Positions 18,592 through 28,558 of a DNA stretch of 64,000 nucleotides are shown here, piece by piece. A model generated the notes under the pieces. The model was not told the DNA's origin and made no database searches. It saw only the letters and a program-made list of their open reading frames with translations. Positions within the stretch are counted from its first letter, which is position 1. Each line of letters starts with the position of its first letter. This DNA comes from Rahnella variigena (GTDB taxonomy: Bacteria; Pseudomonadota; Gammaproteobacteria; Enterobacterales; Enterobacteriaceae): NCBI RefSeq assembly GCF_003610915.1, contig NZ_NSDJ01000001.1, positions 2,790,001-2,854,000 of the forward strand. Direction: 5' to 3'. The position numbers and the translations under genes are program-made.

Positions 18592-20076
18592 ATGACAATG
18601 AACACACCGATGCTGGTGACGTTTTGTGTTTATATTTTCGGGATGATTTTGATAGGACTCATCGCGTATTTACGAACCAAAAACTTTGATGATTATATTC
18701 TGGGTGGACGCAGTTTAGGCAGCGTGGTGACCGCGCTTTCAGCCGGTGCTTCTGATATGAGCGGCTGGCTGTTAATGGGGTTACCGGGCGCGATTTTTAT
18801 TTCCGGAATTTCCGAAAGCTGGATTGCGATTGGTCTGACGATCGGCGCGTATCTGAACTGGAAACTGGTGGCGGGGCGCTTACGTGTGCATACCGAAGCC
18901 AACAATAACGCACTGACGCTGCCGGATTACTTCACCCACCGTTTTGAAGATTCCAGCAAGCTGCTGCGTATTATCTCGGCAATCGTGATTTTGGTGTTCT
19001 TCACCATTTATTGCGCTTCCGGCATCGTGGCCGGTGCGCGTCTGTTTGAAAGCACCTTTGGCATGACGTATCAGACGGCGCTGTGGGCCGGTGCGGCAGC
19101 GACCATCATTTATACCTTTATCGGCGGTTTTCTGGCGGTCAGCTGGACAGATACCGTGCAGGCCAGCCTGATGATTTTCGCGCTGATCCTCACGCCGGTG
19201 ATCGTTATCCTCGCCGTGGGCGGTATTGATACCTCAATGATGGTTATCAAGGCCAAAAACCCTGAGTACACCGATATGTTTAAAGGCATGAATCTGGTGG
19301 CGATTTTGTCACTGCTGGGCTGGGGGCTGGGCTATTTTGGTCAGCCGCACATTCTGGCGCGTTTCATGGCCGCCGATTCTCATCACACTATCCGCAGCGC
19401 ACGTCGCATCAGTATGACCTGGATGATCTTTTGTCTGGCCGGCACTATCGCAGTGGGCTTCTTCGGGATTGCATACTTCAGCAATAATCCGGGTGAAGCG
19501 GGCAACGTGACCCAAAATGGTGAGCGCGTGTTCATCGAACTGGCGAAAATCCTGTTCAACCCGTGGATCGCCGGTATTTTGCTGTCCGCCATTCTGGCTG
19601 CGGTGATGAGTACCCTGAGCTGCCAGCTGCTGGTGTGTTCCAGTGCGATCACAGAAGACTTGTACAAAGCGTTCCTGCGTAAAGGCGCGAGTCAGCGTGA
19701 ACTGGTCTGGATTGGTCGTCTGATGGTGCTGGTGGTTGCGCTGGTAGCGATTGCGCTGGCAGCCAATCCTGAAAACCGGGTGCTGGGTCTGGTGAGTTAC
19801 GCGTGGGCTGGTTTCGGTGCGGCGTTTGGTCCGGTTATCCTGATTTCGGTGATGTGGAAACGTATGACGCGTAACGGCGCACTCGCGGGCATGATCGTCG
19901 GTGCGGTCACGGTTATCTTGTGGAAACAATATGGCTGGACTGAACTGTACGAAATCATTCCGGGCTTTATCTTTGCTTCGCTGGCAATCTGGATTGTCAG
20001 CCTGATGGGACGCAAACCTTCTGCTGCGGTGGAAGAGCGTTTCACGACGGCGGAAGCAGAATACAACACCATTTAA
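18592..20076 (+). CDS. putP: Sodium/proline symporter PutP
   Basis: Na+-coupled proline uptake carrier of the SSS family, supplying PutA. About 494 residues with some 13 membrane segments, close to E. coli PutP throughout: MLVTFCVYIFGMILIG, DDYILGGRSLG, SAGASDMSGWLLMGLPGA (Na+ site region), AANPENRVLGLVSYAW. The start is ATG 18592 (GGAG 6 nt ahead) or ATG 18598; an upstream GTG frame from 18550 adds a charged, unrelated leader. Controlled from the shared put operator region. Confidence 0.97.
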   Translation: MTMNTPMLVTFCVYIFGMILIGLIAYLRTKNFDDYILGGRSLGSVVTALSAGASDMSGWLLMGLPGAIFISGISESWIAIGLTIGAYLNWKLVAGRLRVHTEANNNALTLPDYFTHRFEDSSKLLRIISAIVILVFFTIYCASGIVAGARLFESTFGMTYQTALWAGAAATIIYTFIGGFLAVSWTDTVQASLMIFALILTPVIVILAVGGIDTSMMVIKAKNPEYTDMFKGMNLVAILSLLGWGLGYFGQPHILARFMAADSHHTIRSARRISMTWMIFCLAGTIAVGFFGIAYFSNNPGEAGNVTQNGERVFIELAKILFNPWIAGILLSAILAAVMSTLSCQLLVCSSAITEDLYKAFLRKGASQRELVWIGRLMVLVVALVAIALAANPENRVLGLVSYAWAGFGAAFGPVILISVMWKRMTRNGALAGMIVGAVTVILWKQYGWTELYEIIPGFIFASLAIWIVSLMGRKPSAAVEERFTTAEAEYNTI

Positions 20077-20141
20077 CACGCGGCCTTTATAGCCGTAACA
20101 CATTTTGCCGTAACGATTTTTTAGCCGTTACAACAATGCCG

Positions 20142-20163
20142 AACGGGGTCGTCTGACCCCGTT
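20142..20163 (+). terminator. putP terminator
   Basis: A 9-bp stem (AACGGGGTC / GACCCCGTT) with a 4-nt loop, followed by a short T-rich stretch, 65 bp after the putP stop. Confidence 0.65.
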
Positions 20164-20183
20164 TATCAGACTCTCCCGCCACA

Positions 20184-20231
20184 CTTCTCATCACGCTTCT
20201 CATCACGTGTTTCATCAGACGTTTCATTAAA
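20184..20231. repeat. Four degenerate 12-bp tandem repeats
   Basis: CTTCTCATCACG occurs twice exactly (20184-20195, 20196-20207), followed by two diverged units through 20231. No coding role is evident; it lies between the putP terminator and the efe promoter. Confidence 0.6.
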
Positions 20232-20313
20232 GAAAATCCCGCTCTGTCATTTCATGCGCATTTCCACGGACGCCTGCAAAAAAGGGTCGGTTACCTCTTG
20301 TATTTCTTTTGGC

Positions 20314-20332
20314 AAGAATGATAATCACTATC
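20314..20332 (+). promoter_or_regulatory. Fur box of the efe operon
   Basis: A 19-bp site centred on AATGATAATCACTATC matches the Fur consensus at 16 of 19 positions by eye. It lies 70 bp ahead of the chosen efeU start, as expected for iron-repressed efeUOB. Confidence 0.85.
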
Positions 20333-20401
20333 GTTTCTTTTTACTTTTCTTTACAGAGCCCTTACAGTTTTTGCCGATTCATGGGGTCAGGAGTTATCGC
20401 T

Positions 20402-21253
20402 ATGTTCGTTCCGTTTCTCATTATGTTTCGCGAAGGGCTGGAAGCGGCGCTGATTGTCAGCCTGATCGCCAGCTATTTAAAACGGACGCAACGCGGGCAG
20501 TGGCTCGGTGTGGTCTGGATTGGCGTGTTCGTTGCTGCGGCGTTATGTCTGGCGCTGGGGCTGTTCATCAACGCCACCACCGGTGAATTTCCGCAAAAGC
20601 AGCAGGAAATATTTGAAGGCATCGTCGCCGTGGTCGCGGTATGCATTCTGACTTACATGGTGTTCTGGATGCGCAAAGTGTCGCGTTCCATCAAGGTGCA
20701 TCTGGAAGGCGCAATTGATAATGCGCTCAGTTCCGGGCGCGGGCAGGGCTGGGCGCTGGTGGCTATGGTGTTCTTTGCCGTCGCGCGTGAAGGCCTGGAA
20801 TCGGTGTTTTTCCTGCTGGCGGCTTTCCAGCAAGACGTGGGAATAGCTGCACCCATCGGCGCCATGCTCGGGCTGGGCGCGGCAATCGTGCTGGGTTTCC
20901 TCATCTACTACGGCGGTGTGAAACTGCATCTGGCAAAATTTTTCAAATGGACCAGCCTGTTTATCCTCTTCGTTGCGGCCGGTCTGGCGGCAGGTGCGAT
21001 CCGCGCATTCCACGAAGCGGGATTGTGGAACGGTTTACAGGACATTGCGTTTGATTTGAGTAATACGCTCTCCACGCATTCCCTGTTCGGCACCTTGCTG
21101 GAAGGGATGTTTGGTTATCAGGAAGCGCCAAGTGTGAGCGAAGTGCTGGTCTATTTCCTGTACCTGATCCCGGCGCTGTTCTTCTTTTTCATGCCTCAGG
21201 GAAAATCCTCTGTGGCCGCCCCGGCCTCTGCCGGGCAAAAAACACAACGTTGA
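20402..21253 (+). CDS. efeU: Ferrous iron permease EfeU
   Basis: Inner-membrane Fe2+ permease of the Ftr1/EfeU family, about 283 residues and seven helices. It carries two REGLE iron-binding motifs: [10 protein letters not shown] at residues about 8-17 and [11 protein letters not shown] near 127. Start 20402 has AGGAG 8 nt ahead; the upstream in-frame extension from 20309 runs through the Fur box and is rejected. The gene is intact, unlike the frameshifted copy in E. coli K-12. First gene of efeUOB, 44 bp ahead of efeO. Confidence 0.95.
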   Translation: MFVPFLIMFREGLEAALIVSLIASYLKRTQRGQWLGVVWIGVFVAAALCLALGLFINATTGEFPQKQQEIFEGIVAVVAVCILTYMVFWMRKVSRSIKVHLEGAIDNALSSGRGQGWALVAMVFFAVAREGLESVFFLLAAFQQDVGIAAPIGAMLGLGAAIVLGFLIYYGGVKLHLAKFFKWTSLFILFVAAGLAAGAIRAFHEAGLWNGLQDIAFDLSNTLSTHSLFGTLLEGMFGYQEAPSVSEVLVYFLYLIPALFFFFMPQGKSSVAAPASAGQKTQR

Positions 21254-21297
21254 TTTCATCCACTTCTCATCACCTTGCCTTTGCCATGGAGTTGTAC

Positions 21298-22425
21298 ATG
21301 CCACATTTTCGCCGTAAAGCTTTACAGATTGCACTGCTGTCTCTGCCGGCTTTTGCGCTGAGCGCAAACGTACTGGCAGCCGACGTTCGTCAGGTCAAAA
21401 TTACTGTCAACGATAAACAGTGTGAACCGATGGCGCTGAGCGTCCCGGCCGGTAAAACACAGTTTGTTATCCACAACGACAGCCAGAAGAACCTGGAATG
21501 GGAAATTCTGAAAGGCGTGATGGTGGTGGAAGAGCGTGAAAACGTCGCGCCGGGCTTCACTCAGAAAATGACCGCCAATCTGGAGCCGGGCGAATATGAC
21601 ATGACCTGCGGCCTGCTGAGCAATCCGAAGGGCAAACTGACCGTGACCGCAGAAGGCGCGGCGGCTTCCGCTAAACCGGACGCGATGGCGCTGGTCGGGC
21701 CGATTGCAGAATATAAAGTGTATGTGACTCAGCAGGTTGGCGAACTGGTTTCCCACACCAAAGCGTTCACCGATGCTATTAAGAAAGGCGACCTGGCGAA
21801 AGCGCAGTCTCTTTACGCATCGACCCGCGTTTACTATGAGCGCATCGAGCCCATCGCGGAATTGTTCTCAGATCTGGACGGCAGCATTGATGCCCGTGAA
21901 GACGATTTCGAGAAAAAAGCGGAAGATCCAAACTTCACCGGTTTCCACCGTCTGGAGAAAATCCTCTTCGCAGATAAAACCACTAAAGGCGCGGAGCCTT
22001 TTGCTGACAAGCTGTATACCGACACGGTTGATCTGCAAAAACGTATCACTGACCTGACCTTCCCGCCTAGTAAAGTGGTCGGCGGTGCAGCAGGGCTTAT
22101 CGAAGAAGTGGCAGCCAGCAAAATCAGCGGTGAAGAAGACCGTTACAGCCGCACCGACCTGTGGGATTTCCGCGCTAACCTCGACGGCGCGCAGAAAATC
22201 GTAAACCTGCTGCGTCCGCTGCTGGAAAAAGCCGACAAGCCGCTGCTGGATAAAATCGACGCAAACTTCAAAACTGTCGATTCTCTGCTGGATAAATACA
22301 AAACCAAAGACGGTTACGAGAACTACGAAAAACTATCCGATGCCGACCGTAACGCCATGAAAGGCCCGATCACCACGCTGGCTGAAGATCTGGCTAAACT
22401 GCGCGGTGTGCTTGGTTTAGATTGA
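21298..22425 (+). CDS. efeO: Periplasmic iron-uptake component EfeO
   Basis: Periplasmic partner of EfeU and EfeB. From ATG 21298 (GGAG ahead) the product is 375 residues, the E. coli length. Signal peptide ends near VLA-AD. An N-terminal cupredoxin-like domain follows ([19 protein letters not shown] ... EYDMTCGLL), then the M75/imelysin-type domain with [10 protein letters not shown] and the [18 protein letters not shown] helix. Second gene of the Fur-controlled operon. Confidence 0.96.
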   Translation: MPHFRRKALQIALLSLPAFALSANVLAADVRQVKITVNDKQCEPMALSVPAGKTQFVIHNDSQKNLEWEILKGVMVVEERENVAPGFTQKMTANLEPGEYDMTCGLLSNPKGKLTVTAEGAAASAKPDAMALVGPIAEYKVYVTQQVGELVSHTKAFTDAIKKGDLAKAQSLYASTRVYYERIEPIAELFSDLDGSIDAREDDFEKKAEDPNFTGFHRLEKILFADKTTKGAEPFADKLYTDTVDLQKRITDLTFPPSKVVGGAAGLIEEVAASKISGEEDRYSRTDLWDFRANLDGAQKIVNLLRPLLEKADKPLLDKIDANFKTVDSLLDKYKTKDGYENYEKLSDADRNAMKGPITTLAEDLAKLRGVLGLD

Positions 22426-22434
22426 TACTCTTAA

Positions 22435-22563
22435 GCTCCCTCCCCTGCGAAGGGGAGGGTTGGGGTGGGGTATTAAAGTAAAATTCAGCGGCTAAAGTGT
22501 GCCTAACCCCCAGTTTTGTTATTAATACCCCCTCCCAACCTCCCCCTTCGCAGGGGGAGGAGC
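22435..22563. repeat. Large inverted-repeat element between efeO and efeB
   Basis: Two 41-bp arms, 22435-22475 and 22523-22563, are reverse complements at 35 of 41 positions, and each arm has its own small hairpin around TGCGAAGG. The 47-bp centre is AT-rich. It resembles REP/MITE-like G-rich elements common in enterobacterial intergenic DNA. A shorter relative lies after efeB at 23881-23912. It may dampen or stabilise the efe transcript. Confidence 0.8.
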
Positions 22564-22582
22564 GTTACACCGAGGCATAGCA

Positions 22583-23878
22583 ATGAGTCACAAAAACAAT
22601 AATCAGGACGACGTTTCTTCTTCACGCCGCAGCTTGTTAAAAGGCGTGGGATTGTTAGGCGGGGCATTTGCCCTGGGCGGTGCAGCGACTGCGCAGGCTG
22701 AGAAAGCACCCGGAGCAAAAAAAGAGTTCACGCCAGGCACCGTTTCCCCCGACGAACGCTGGGGCAAGCAACCGTATTATGGCGAACATCAGGCGGGAAT
22801 TTTAACGCCGCAGCAGGCCTCGATGATGCTGGTGTCCTTTGACGTGCTGGCCACCAACAAAGCTGATCTGGAGCGTTTATTCCGTCTGCTGGATTCCCGT
22901 TTTGCATTTCTGACTACCGGTGGCACCGCGCCGTCACTGGATCCGAAATTCCCGCCGATGGATTCCGGAGTGATGGGCGCTGAAATTTATCCCGATAACC
23001 TGACCATGACATTGTCCGTCGGCGAATCACTGTTTGATGAACGTTTCGGACTGGCGCCGCATAAGCCGCTGAAATTAAGCCGCATGACGCGTTTTCCGAA
23101 TGATTCCCTTGATGCGAAACTGTGTCACGGTGACCTGTCATTGCAAATCTGCGCCAACAACAGCGATACCGTGGTTCACGCATTGCGCGACATCATTAAA
23201 TACACGCCGGATTTGCTCAGCGTGCGCTGGCGTCGTGACGGCTTTATCTCTTCTCATGCCGCGCGCAGTCAGGGCAAAGAGACGCCGATTAACCTGCTGG
23301 GCTTTAAAGACGGCACGGCCAATCCGGATTCCAGAGACAAGCCGCTGATGGATAAAGCCATCTGGGTGACGCCAGATCAGGCAGAGCCAGCCTGGACAAC
23401 GGGTGGCAGCTATCAGGTGACACGTCTGATCCCGTTCAAAGTGGAATTCTGGGACCGCACGCCGTTGCAGGAACAGCAATCCATTTTTGGTCGCCATAAA
23501 GCCACCGGCGCGCCACTGGGCATGGAAAAAGAGCACGATGTGCCCGATTACACCCAAGACCCGGAAGGCAAAGTGATCCCGCTGGACGCGCATATCAGGC
23601 TGGCTAATCCGCGCACTAAAGAAACCGACGACAATCTGATGCTGCGTCGTGGTTACAGCTATTCGCTGGGCGTGACCAATTCCGGCCAGCTGGAAATGGG
23701 GCTGATTTTTGTCTGTTATCAGCATGATCTGGAAAAAGGCTTCCTGACGGTGCAAAAACGCCTGAACGGTGAAGCGCTGGAAGAATACATCCGCCCGAAT
23801 GGCGGCGGCTTTTTCTTCACGCTGCCGGGCAATAAAGATGAAAGTCACTACCTCGGACAATCTTTGATCGAAGCATAA
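22583..23878 (+). CDS. efeB: DyP-type heme peroxidase EfeB (Tat-exported)
   Basis: Periplasmic heme peroxidase of the EfeUOB system, thought to oxidise Fe2+ or take iron from heme. The 431-residue protein starts with a twin-arginine signal ([17 protein letters not shown] ... AQAE), so it is exported folded. The DyP signature GFKDGTANP, with the distal Asp, is near residue 240. GAGG precedes the start by 7 nt. The gene follows the inverted-repeat element but is on the same strand and spaced as in E. coli. Confidence 0.96.
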   Translation: MSHKNNNQDDVSSSRRSLLKGVGLLGGAFALGGAATAQAEKAPGAKKEFTPGTVSPDERWGKQPYYGEHQAGILTPQQASMMLVSFDVLATNKADLERLFRLLDSRFAFLTTGGTAPSLDPKFPPMDSGVMGAEIYPDNLTMTLSVGESLFDERFGLAPHKPLKLSRMTRFPNDSLDAKLCHGDLSLQICANNSDTVVHALRDIIKYTPDLLSVRWRRDGFISSHAARSQGKETPINLLGFKDGTANPDSRDKPLMDKAIWVTPDQAEPAWTTGGSYQVTRLIPFKVEFWDRTPLQEQQSIFGRHKATGAPLGMEKEHDVPDYTQDPEGKVIPLDAHIRLANPRTKETDDNLMLRRGYSYSLGVTNSGQLEMGLIFVCYQHDLEKGFLTVQKRLNGEALEEYIRPNGGGFFFTLPGNKDESHYLGQSLIEA

Positions 23879-23880
23879 TT

Positions 23881-23912
23881 GAGCTCCTCCCGCTGCGAAG
23901 GGGGAGGAACTC
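23881..23912 (+). terminator. Hairpin after efeB, related to the efeO-efeB repeat
   Basis: GAG-C-TCCTCCC pairs with GGGAGGA-A-CTC around a TGCGAAG core. Composition matches the arms of the 22435-22563 element, so it may be a half copy serving as terminator. No strong T-run. Confidence 0.5.
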
Positions 23913-24048
23913 AATCCTGAAATGCTTTTTACGGCTGGTTACGCAATTCACGACCTGTTAATACTCCGCTTAATTCCTGAAAATCTCAGTAATGTCATGA
24001 TGATAAATCGCGTAAATGATTTATCACGATGCCAGTTCTGAGATTGCT

Positions 24049-25206
24049 ATGACCATCAACCATTCCCGCAGAAAACTGCTGATTTTCGGTATAGGACTGT
24101 CGCTGACGGCGCCGCGGCTTTACGCTGCGCAAAAGGCGGTACGTATTACCATGACGTCGGATGCCAGTCAGATCCACGTTGAATTACCCGCAGCCGATAA
24201 GCGTTGTCGCGTGTTTACGCTTAGCGCGCCGGAGCGGGTGGTGATCGACATGCCGGTGACGTCTTTTCCCCCAGAACTGGAACATGCGCTGACCGTGGTG
24301 CGGCAGAAATTCCCGTGGGTGGCAGAAGGGCGTCTTGCCCATTTCAGCCCGGACGTGGCGCGTATTGTTTTGCAGGTGAAGGGTAAACCAGTGATTACGC
24401 GCAGTACGGAGAATGGCGTGCTGAAAGTCTCGATCACTGAACAGAATGCCGCGCAGAATTTGCCGCAGACAATCCCAGTCACCACCACCACGCCGCGCGC
24501 TGAGAAACCGCTGCTGGTGATGATCGATCCCGGTCACGGCGGTAAGGATCCGGGTGCGATCGGCAATGAAGGCACTTACGAAAAACACGTGGTGTTGCAC
24601 ATCGCCAGACGGTTGCAAACGTTGCTGGATAAACAGTACGGTATTCATGCAGTGCTGACGCGTCAGGACGACGTGTTTATCCCGTTGTATCACCGCGTCA
24701 GTCTGGCGCATCAGCACCAGGCGGACCTGTTTATTTCCATCCACGCCGACGGGTTTACTAACGATCAGGTGTCGGGCGCGTCGGTTTTTGCCCTGTCAGA
24801 GCACGGAGCAGGCAGCGCGATGGCGCGGTATTTATCACAAAGTGAAAACAGTGCAGACGTGCTGTACGACAACGATTTTAAGACCGACGATCAATATCTT
24901 AAAGAAACGCTGTTTGATCTCGACCAGCACGAAACCATTCATCGCAGCATGAATTTTGGCACGCATCTGGCGGCGAATATCGTCAAAGTCCATCACATGC
25001 ACAGCCCGCATCCGGAGCAGGCAGGTTTTGCGGTTTTAAAATCTCCACGCATTCCCTCGGTGCTGGTGGAGACCTCGTTCATCACCAATAAACAGGAAGA
25101 AAAACTGCTCGGCGAACCGGTCTTTCAGGAGAAAATGGCCCGTGCGCTGGCAGATGGCATTAACAGTTACTTCATCAATGAAAAGAAAAACAATCTGCTG
25201 AGCTGA
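24049..25206 (+). CDS. AMIN-domain N-acetylmuramoyl-L-alanine amidase (AmiC-like)
   Basis: Zinc amidase that cleaves the amide bond between muramic acid and the stem peptide during septum splitting. From ATG 24049 (385 residues) there is a Tat-like signal (SRRKLLIFGIGLSLTAP), an AMIN septal-targeting domain at about residues 35-125, and an Amidase_3 domain with MIDPGHGGKDPGAIG (first Zn His), a Glu in EGTYEKH, FISIHADGF and the catalytic Glu in VLVETSFITN. The AMIN domain makes it AmiC-like rather than AmiA. It is inserted between efeB and phoH, which are adjacent in E. coli. Confidence 0.93.
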   Translation: MTINHSRRKLLIFGIGLSLTAPRLYAAQKAVRITMTSDASQIHVELPAADKRCRVFTLSAPERVVIDMPVTSFPPELEHALTVVRQKFPWVAEGRLAHFSPDVARIVLQVKGKPVITRSTENGVLKVSITEQNAAQNLPQTIPVTTTTPRAEKPLLVMIDPGHGGKDPGAIGNEGTYEKHVVLHIARRLQTLLDKQYGIHAVLTRQDDVFIPLYHRVSLAHQHQADLFISIHADGFTNDQVSGASVFALSEHGAGSAMARYLSQSENSADVLYDNDFKTDDQYLKETLFDLDQHETIHRSMNFGTHLAANIVKVHHMHSPHPEQAGFAVLKSPRIPSVLVETSFITNKQEEKLLGEPVFQEKMARALADGINSYFINEKKNNLLS

Positions 25207-25887
25207 GTAAAATTCAGCGTGCTTGCGGAGGATCTGAAAAGGACCGCGTGATCCTATTGACGCCAGCCACAAACTTTTTTACATTTTGGTAACGCAAATA
25301 TTTCAGCTGTCATTATACTGAAATTATAAAGCGATAGTTTTTAAGATGTACAAGACAGGTTTTCACAAGGTGTACGGCAGGTGCCGTTAATAACACTGCG
25401 GGGAGCGCGAATGGTAAAGTCCATGTTTGGGCTGGTGAATGAAAATAACATGCTTCACTGCCTGACTCGTTGTTGTCGCTTAAATGCAAACGAGGGCAAG
25501 GCCACCGTCTCTCCAATATTGACGTCATCATTTTCAGTTTATTCCTGCCGCTTTTTACAACAATCATCATCCACGCAACCTCAACCCTGTTCTTTAAATG
25601 ACCCCTCAATTGTTGATAAAAATGATGTGAATATCACTGGCTTTTATCCTGGATATCTCATTTTATGGGTCAGCGGTTTGTCATTATTGACGACATTGGC
25701 AATGCCTCCTCGTGAACAGAAAACAACCAGGAGATTATTATCCAATCGCTTTGGTTTATTTTCCTCTTCACGTTATTCATTGGCTCTACTTGGTCTAAAA
25801 GGAGACCAAAACCTCATTTGTTAGTGAAACATAATCGTGCGGGCATTATGCCTTAGCGTTAAGTGAATCAAACTGTAAGGTGCCACT
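25207..25887. other. 681-bp phoH leader region
   Basis: AT-rich stretch before phoH with a Pho box at its left end. An open frame from ATG 25411 (GGGGAG ahead) to 25824 could encode about 137 residues, but its composition (many Ser/Pro/Gln, no recognisable fold) is not convincing. No other gene seen. It may be a long 5' leader. Confidence 0.45.
25307..25324 (+). promoter_or_regulatory. Candidate Pho box
   Basis: CTGTCAT-TATA-CTGAAAT: the first 7-mer is a perfect PhoB half-site, the second matches at 5 of 7, with the standard 4-bp AT spacer. A TATAAA follows immediately. phoH is PhoB-controlled in E. coli, but here the site is about 560 bp ahead of the phoH start. Confidence 0.6.
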
Positions 25888-26676
25888 ATGGGAAGACAGA
25901 AAGCAGTGATCAAAGCTCGTCGTGAAGCAAAACGTGTTATTCGTAATGATTCACGCAGTCACCGCCAGCGCGAGGAAGAGTCTGTGACGTCACTGGTACA
26001 GATGGGCGGTTTGGAATCGATCGGAATGGCTCGCGACAGTCGCGATACTTCCGTCATCGAAGCGCGTACTGAAGCTCAAGGTCATTACTTATCAGCCATA
26101 GAGAATAAGCAGTTAATTTTTGCCACCGGCGAAGCGGGCTGCGGCAAAACATTTATCAGCGCTGCGAAAGCGGCAGAGGCATTAATTCATAAAGAAATCG
26201 ACAGAATTATAGTGACACGTCCGGTATTGCAGGCCGATGAAGATCTCGGTTTCTTACCCGGCGATATTTCTGAGAAGTTCGCGCCTTATTTCCGTCCGGT
26301 TTACGACATCTTATTACGTCGACTGGGTTCATCATTCCTGCAATATTGCTTGCGACCGGAAATAGGCAAAGTTGAAATTGCGCCATTCGCTTATATGCGC
26401 GGGCGAACTTTTGAAAATGCAGTGGTTATTCTGGATGAAGCCCAGAATGTCACGGCCAGTCAGATGAAAATGTTCCTGACCCGTCTCGGTGAAAACGTGA
26501 CGGTGATCGTTAACGGTGATATTACCCAGTGCGATTTACCACGCGGCGTAGTATCGGGGCTCAGCGATGCAATGTCCCGCTTCGAAGAAGACGAGATGGT
26601 TGGCATCATTCAGTTTGGCAAAGAGGATTGCGTGCGTTCAGAACTGTGTAAACATACGCTGCACGCGTACTCTTAA
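25888..26676 (+). CDS. phoH: PhoH family ATP-binding protein
   Basis: Cytoplasmic ATPase/putative RNA-linked protein induced by phosphate starvation. The 262-residue product has the same length and almost the same sequence as E. coli PhoH: start MGRQKAVIKARREAKRV, Walker A in GEAGCGKTFISAAKAA, Walker B in VVILDEAQNV, and sensor GDITQCDLPRG. AAGGT lies 6 nt before the start. A convergent ABC operon follows. Confidence 0.97.
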   Translation: MGRQKAVIKARREAKRVIRNDSRSHRQREEESVTSLVQMGGLESIGMARDSRDTSVIEARTEAQGHYLSAIENKQLIFATGEAGCGKTFISAAKAAEALIHKEIDRIIVTRPVLQADEDLGFLPGDISEKFAPYFRPVYDILLRRLGSSFLQYCLRPEIGKVEIAPFAYMRGRTFENAVVILDEAQNVTASQMKMFLTRLGENVTVIVNGDITQCDLPRGVVSGLSDAMSRFEEDEMVGIIQFGKEDCVRSELCKHTLHAYS

Positions 26677-26696
26677 TTCCTCCCATGTTTCAGTAA

Positions 26697-26728
26697 AAAG
26701 CCCGGCGACTGGACTGTCCGGGCTTTCA
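26697..26728. terminator. Bidirectional terminator between phoH and the ABC operon
   Basis: AAAGCCCGG pairs with CCGGGCTTT around a 12-nt loop. The minus-strand reading ends in a TTTTT run and the plus-strand reading in TTT, so both convergent units can use it. Confidence 0.75.
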
Positions 26729-26755
26729 TCTCTTCACATCACCAGCAACCCGTAT

Positions 26756-27601
26756 TTACAGCACTTTTTCCAGAAACCTGCGGGTACGCGCATGACGTGG
26801 ACGGTCGAGCACCTGCGCCGCGCTGCCGGTTTCCACCACTGCACCATCCACCATAAACACCACCTGATCGGCCACCTGACGCGCAAAGCCTATTTCATGC
26901 GTCACTACCACCAGCGTGACGCCTGACTGAGCCAGTTTCCTGATCACATCCAGCACCTCGCCGACCAGTTCGGGATCCAGCGCTGATGTGGGTTCATCAA
27001 ATAACATCACTTTCGGATTGAGTGCCAGCGCGCGGGCAATGGCGATGCGTTGTTGCTGTCCGCCTGACAGATGTCGGGGCCATGCCAGTGCTTTTTCACG
27101 CAGGCCGACGGTGTCGAGCAATTCATACGCACGGGCGATGGCCTGTTTGCGGCTTAGCAATCCGTGAACCACCGGCGCTTCGATAATGTTATCCAGCACG
27201 GTCATGTGCGGGAATAAATTGAAATTCTGGAACACATACCCGACGTGAGTACGTTGCTTGAGAATGGCGTGTTCTTTCAGTTCATACAGCGTGTCGCCTT
27301 TGCGCCGGTAACCAATGTAATCGCCATCAATCTGGATAAAACCTTCATCTACGCGTTCCAGATGATTAATGGTGCGCAGCAGGGTGGATTTTCCCGAGCC
27401 GGAAGGGCCGAGGATCACCGTCACCGTGCCCGGTTCTATGCTAAGACTGACGTTATCCAGCGCCTTATGTGCGCCGTAATATTTACTCAGATTGCTGATG
27501 TCGATGCGCCCGACGGTTGCGCTGTGCGGTTTAGGCACAAATTGCCGTTCTGCGGGAGCATCTGCCGGGCGGTTAACGAATAAATCAAAGGCTTCGGACA
27601 T
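26756..27601 (-). CDS. Polar amino-acid ABC importer, ATPase
   Basis: ATP-binding subunit of a GlnQ/HisP-type importer (281 residues; about 35 extra at the N-terminus). Walker A GPSGSGKSTLLR, Q-loop VFQNFNLFPHM, signature LSGGQQQRIAIARAL, Walker B MLFDEPTSALD and switch VVVTHE are all present. It is the last gene of a four-gene minus operon: binding protein, acetyltransferase, permease, ATPase. AGGGA precedes the start. By context (acetyltransferase, M20 deacylase and monooxygenases nearby) the substrate is probably an S-substituted cysteine or cystine-like compound; that is inference. Confidence 0.93.
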   Translation of the reverse strand: MSEAFDLFVNRPADAPAERQFVPKPHSATVGRIDISNLSKYYGAHKALDNVSLSIEPGTVTVILGPSGSGKSTLLRTINHLERVDEGFIQIDGDYIGYRRKGDTLYELKEHAILKQRTHVGYVFQNFNLFPHMTVLDNIIEAPVVHGLLSRKQAIARAYELLDTVGLREKALAWPRHLSGGQQQRIAIARALALNPKVMLFDEPTSALDPELVGEVLDVIRKLAQSGVTLVVVTHEIGFARQVADQVVFMVDGAVVETGSAAQVLDRPRHARTRRFLEKVL

Positions 27602-27613
27602 AGGATTTTCCCT

Positions 27614-28531
27614 TTAATGAGGACGGGCAACGCGCCACTGACGCAGACGCTGCAACGGAGTCGGCGCGACCTGACGAACGGTGCCGCGGGAGAAATAACG
27701 TTCGACGTAATACTGCAAAACAGACAGCACGGTGGTGATCAGCAGATACCAGATCGTCGCCACCATCAGCAACGGAATGACCTGCTGCGTGCGGTTGTAA
27801 ATCACCTGCACGGTATAAAACAGTTCCGGCATCGACAGCACATAAACAATCGACGTGCCTTTCGCCAGGCTGATCACTTCATTAAATCCGGTCGGCAGAA
27901 TGGAGCGCAGCGCCTGCGGCAAAATAATGCGGAAGGTGCGACGGTAAGCCGGTAATCCCAGCGCGGCGGCGGCTTCATGCTGCCCGTGCTCAACGCCTAA
28001 AATCCCGCCACGGATAATTTCTGCGGTATAGGCGGACTGCACCAGCGAAAGGCCGAGAACGGCAACCGAAAACTGATCCAGCAAATCCACCGTCGGGGTG
28101 CTGAAAAAGGAGATTGTAGTGAACGGAATGCCCAGCGACAGGTTGTCGTACAGATAGGAAAAGTTGTAGAGGATGATTAATACCAGCAACAGCGGCAATG
28201 AGCGGAACAGCCAGATATAGCCCCAGGCCAGCGCATTCAGCAGATAAGATTTCGACAGGCGGGCGAGGGCGAGAGCCGTGCCGAAAATGACGCCAAACAG
28301 GGTGCCCAGCAGGGTGAGTAACAGCGTTTTGCCCAGACCCGATAAAATCACGGGATCAAAAAACCATTGCCGGAACACGCCCCATTCCCAGCGGGAATTT
28401 GTCGCAATCGACTGAATAATCCCGAGCAGAATAAACGCTGAAAAGACGGCACCGGCCAGCCGCCACGGATAACGCGCCGGCACCACTTTCAGCGGGGGAT
28501 GATTCACAGATGAAAGGGCATTTTCGCTCAT
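27614..28531 (-). CDS. Polar amino-acid ABC importer, permease
   Basis: Membrane subunit (305 residues) of the HisM/GltK class. Membrane helices occur at about 25-45, 75-100, 115-135 and beyond. The coupling EAA loop reads EAAAALGLPAYRRTFRIILPQALR, followed by LPTGFNEVISLAKGTS, both typical of polar amino-acid permeases. An unusual insertion around residues 125-150 (YDNLSLGIPFTTISFFSTPTVD) lengthens one periplasmic loop. It is 12 bp upstream of the ATPase gene. Confidence 0.92.
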   Translation of the reverse strand: MSENALSSVNHPPLKVVPARYPWRLAGAVFSAFILLGIIQSIATNSRWEWGVFRQWFFDPVILSGLGKTLLLTLLGTLFGVIFGTALALARLSKSYLLNALAWGYIWLFRSLPLLLVLIILYNFSYLYDNLSLGIPFTTISFFSTPTVDLLDQFSVAVLGLSLVQSAYTAEIIRGGILGVEHGQHEAAAALGLPAYRRTFRIILPQALRSILPTGFNEVISLAKGTSIVYVLSMPELFYTVQVIYNRTQQVIPLLMVATIWYLLITTVLSVLQYYVERYFSRGTVRQVAPTPLQRLRQWRVARPH

Positions 28532-28558
28532 AGTCTTTCTCTTTCTGTTTGCTGCTGA

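Noticed and set aside
25411..25824. 137-codon frame with a good ribosome site upstream of phoH
   Set aside because: No recognisable fold, odd composition; kept only as a note in the leader region.
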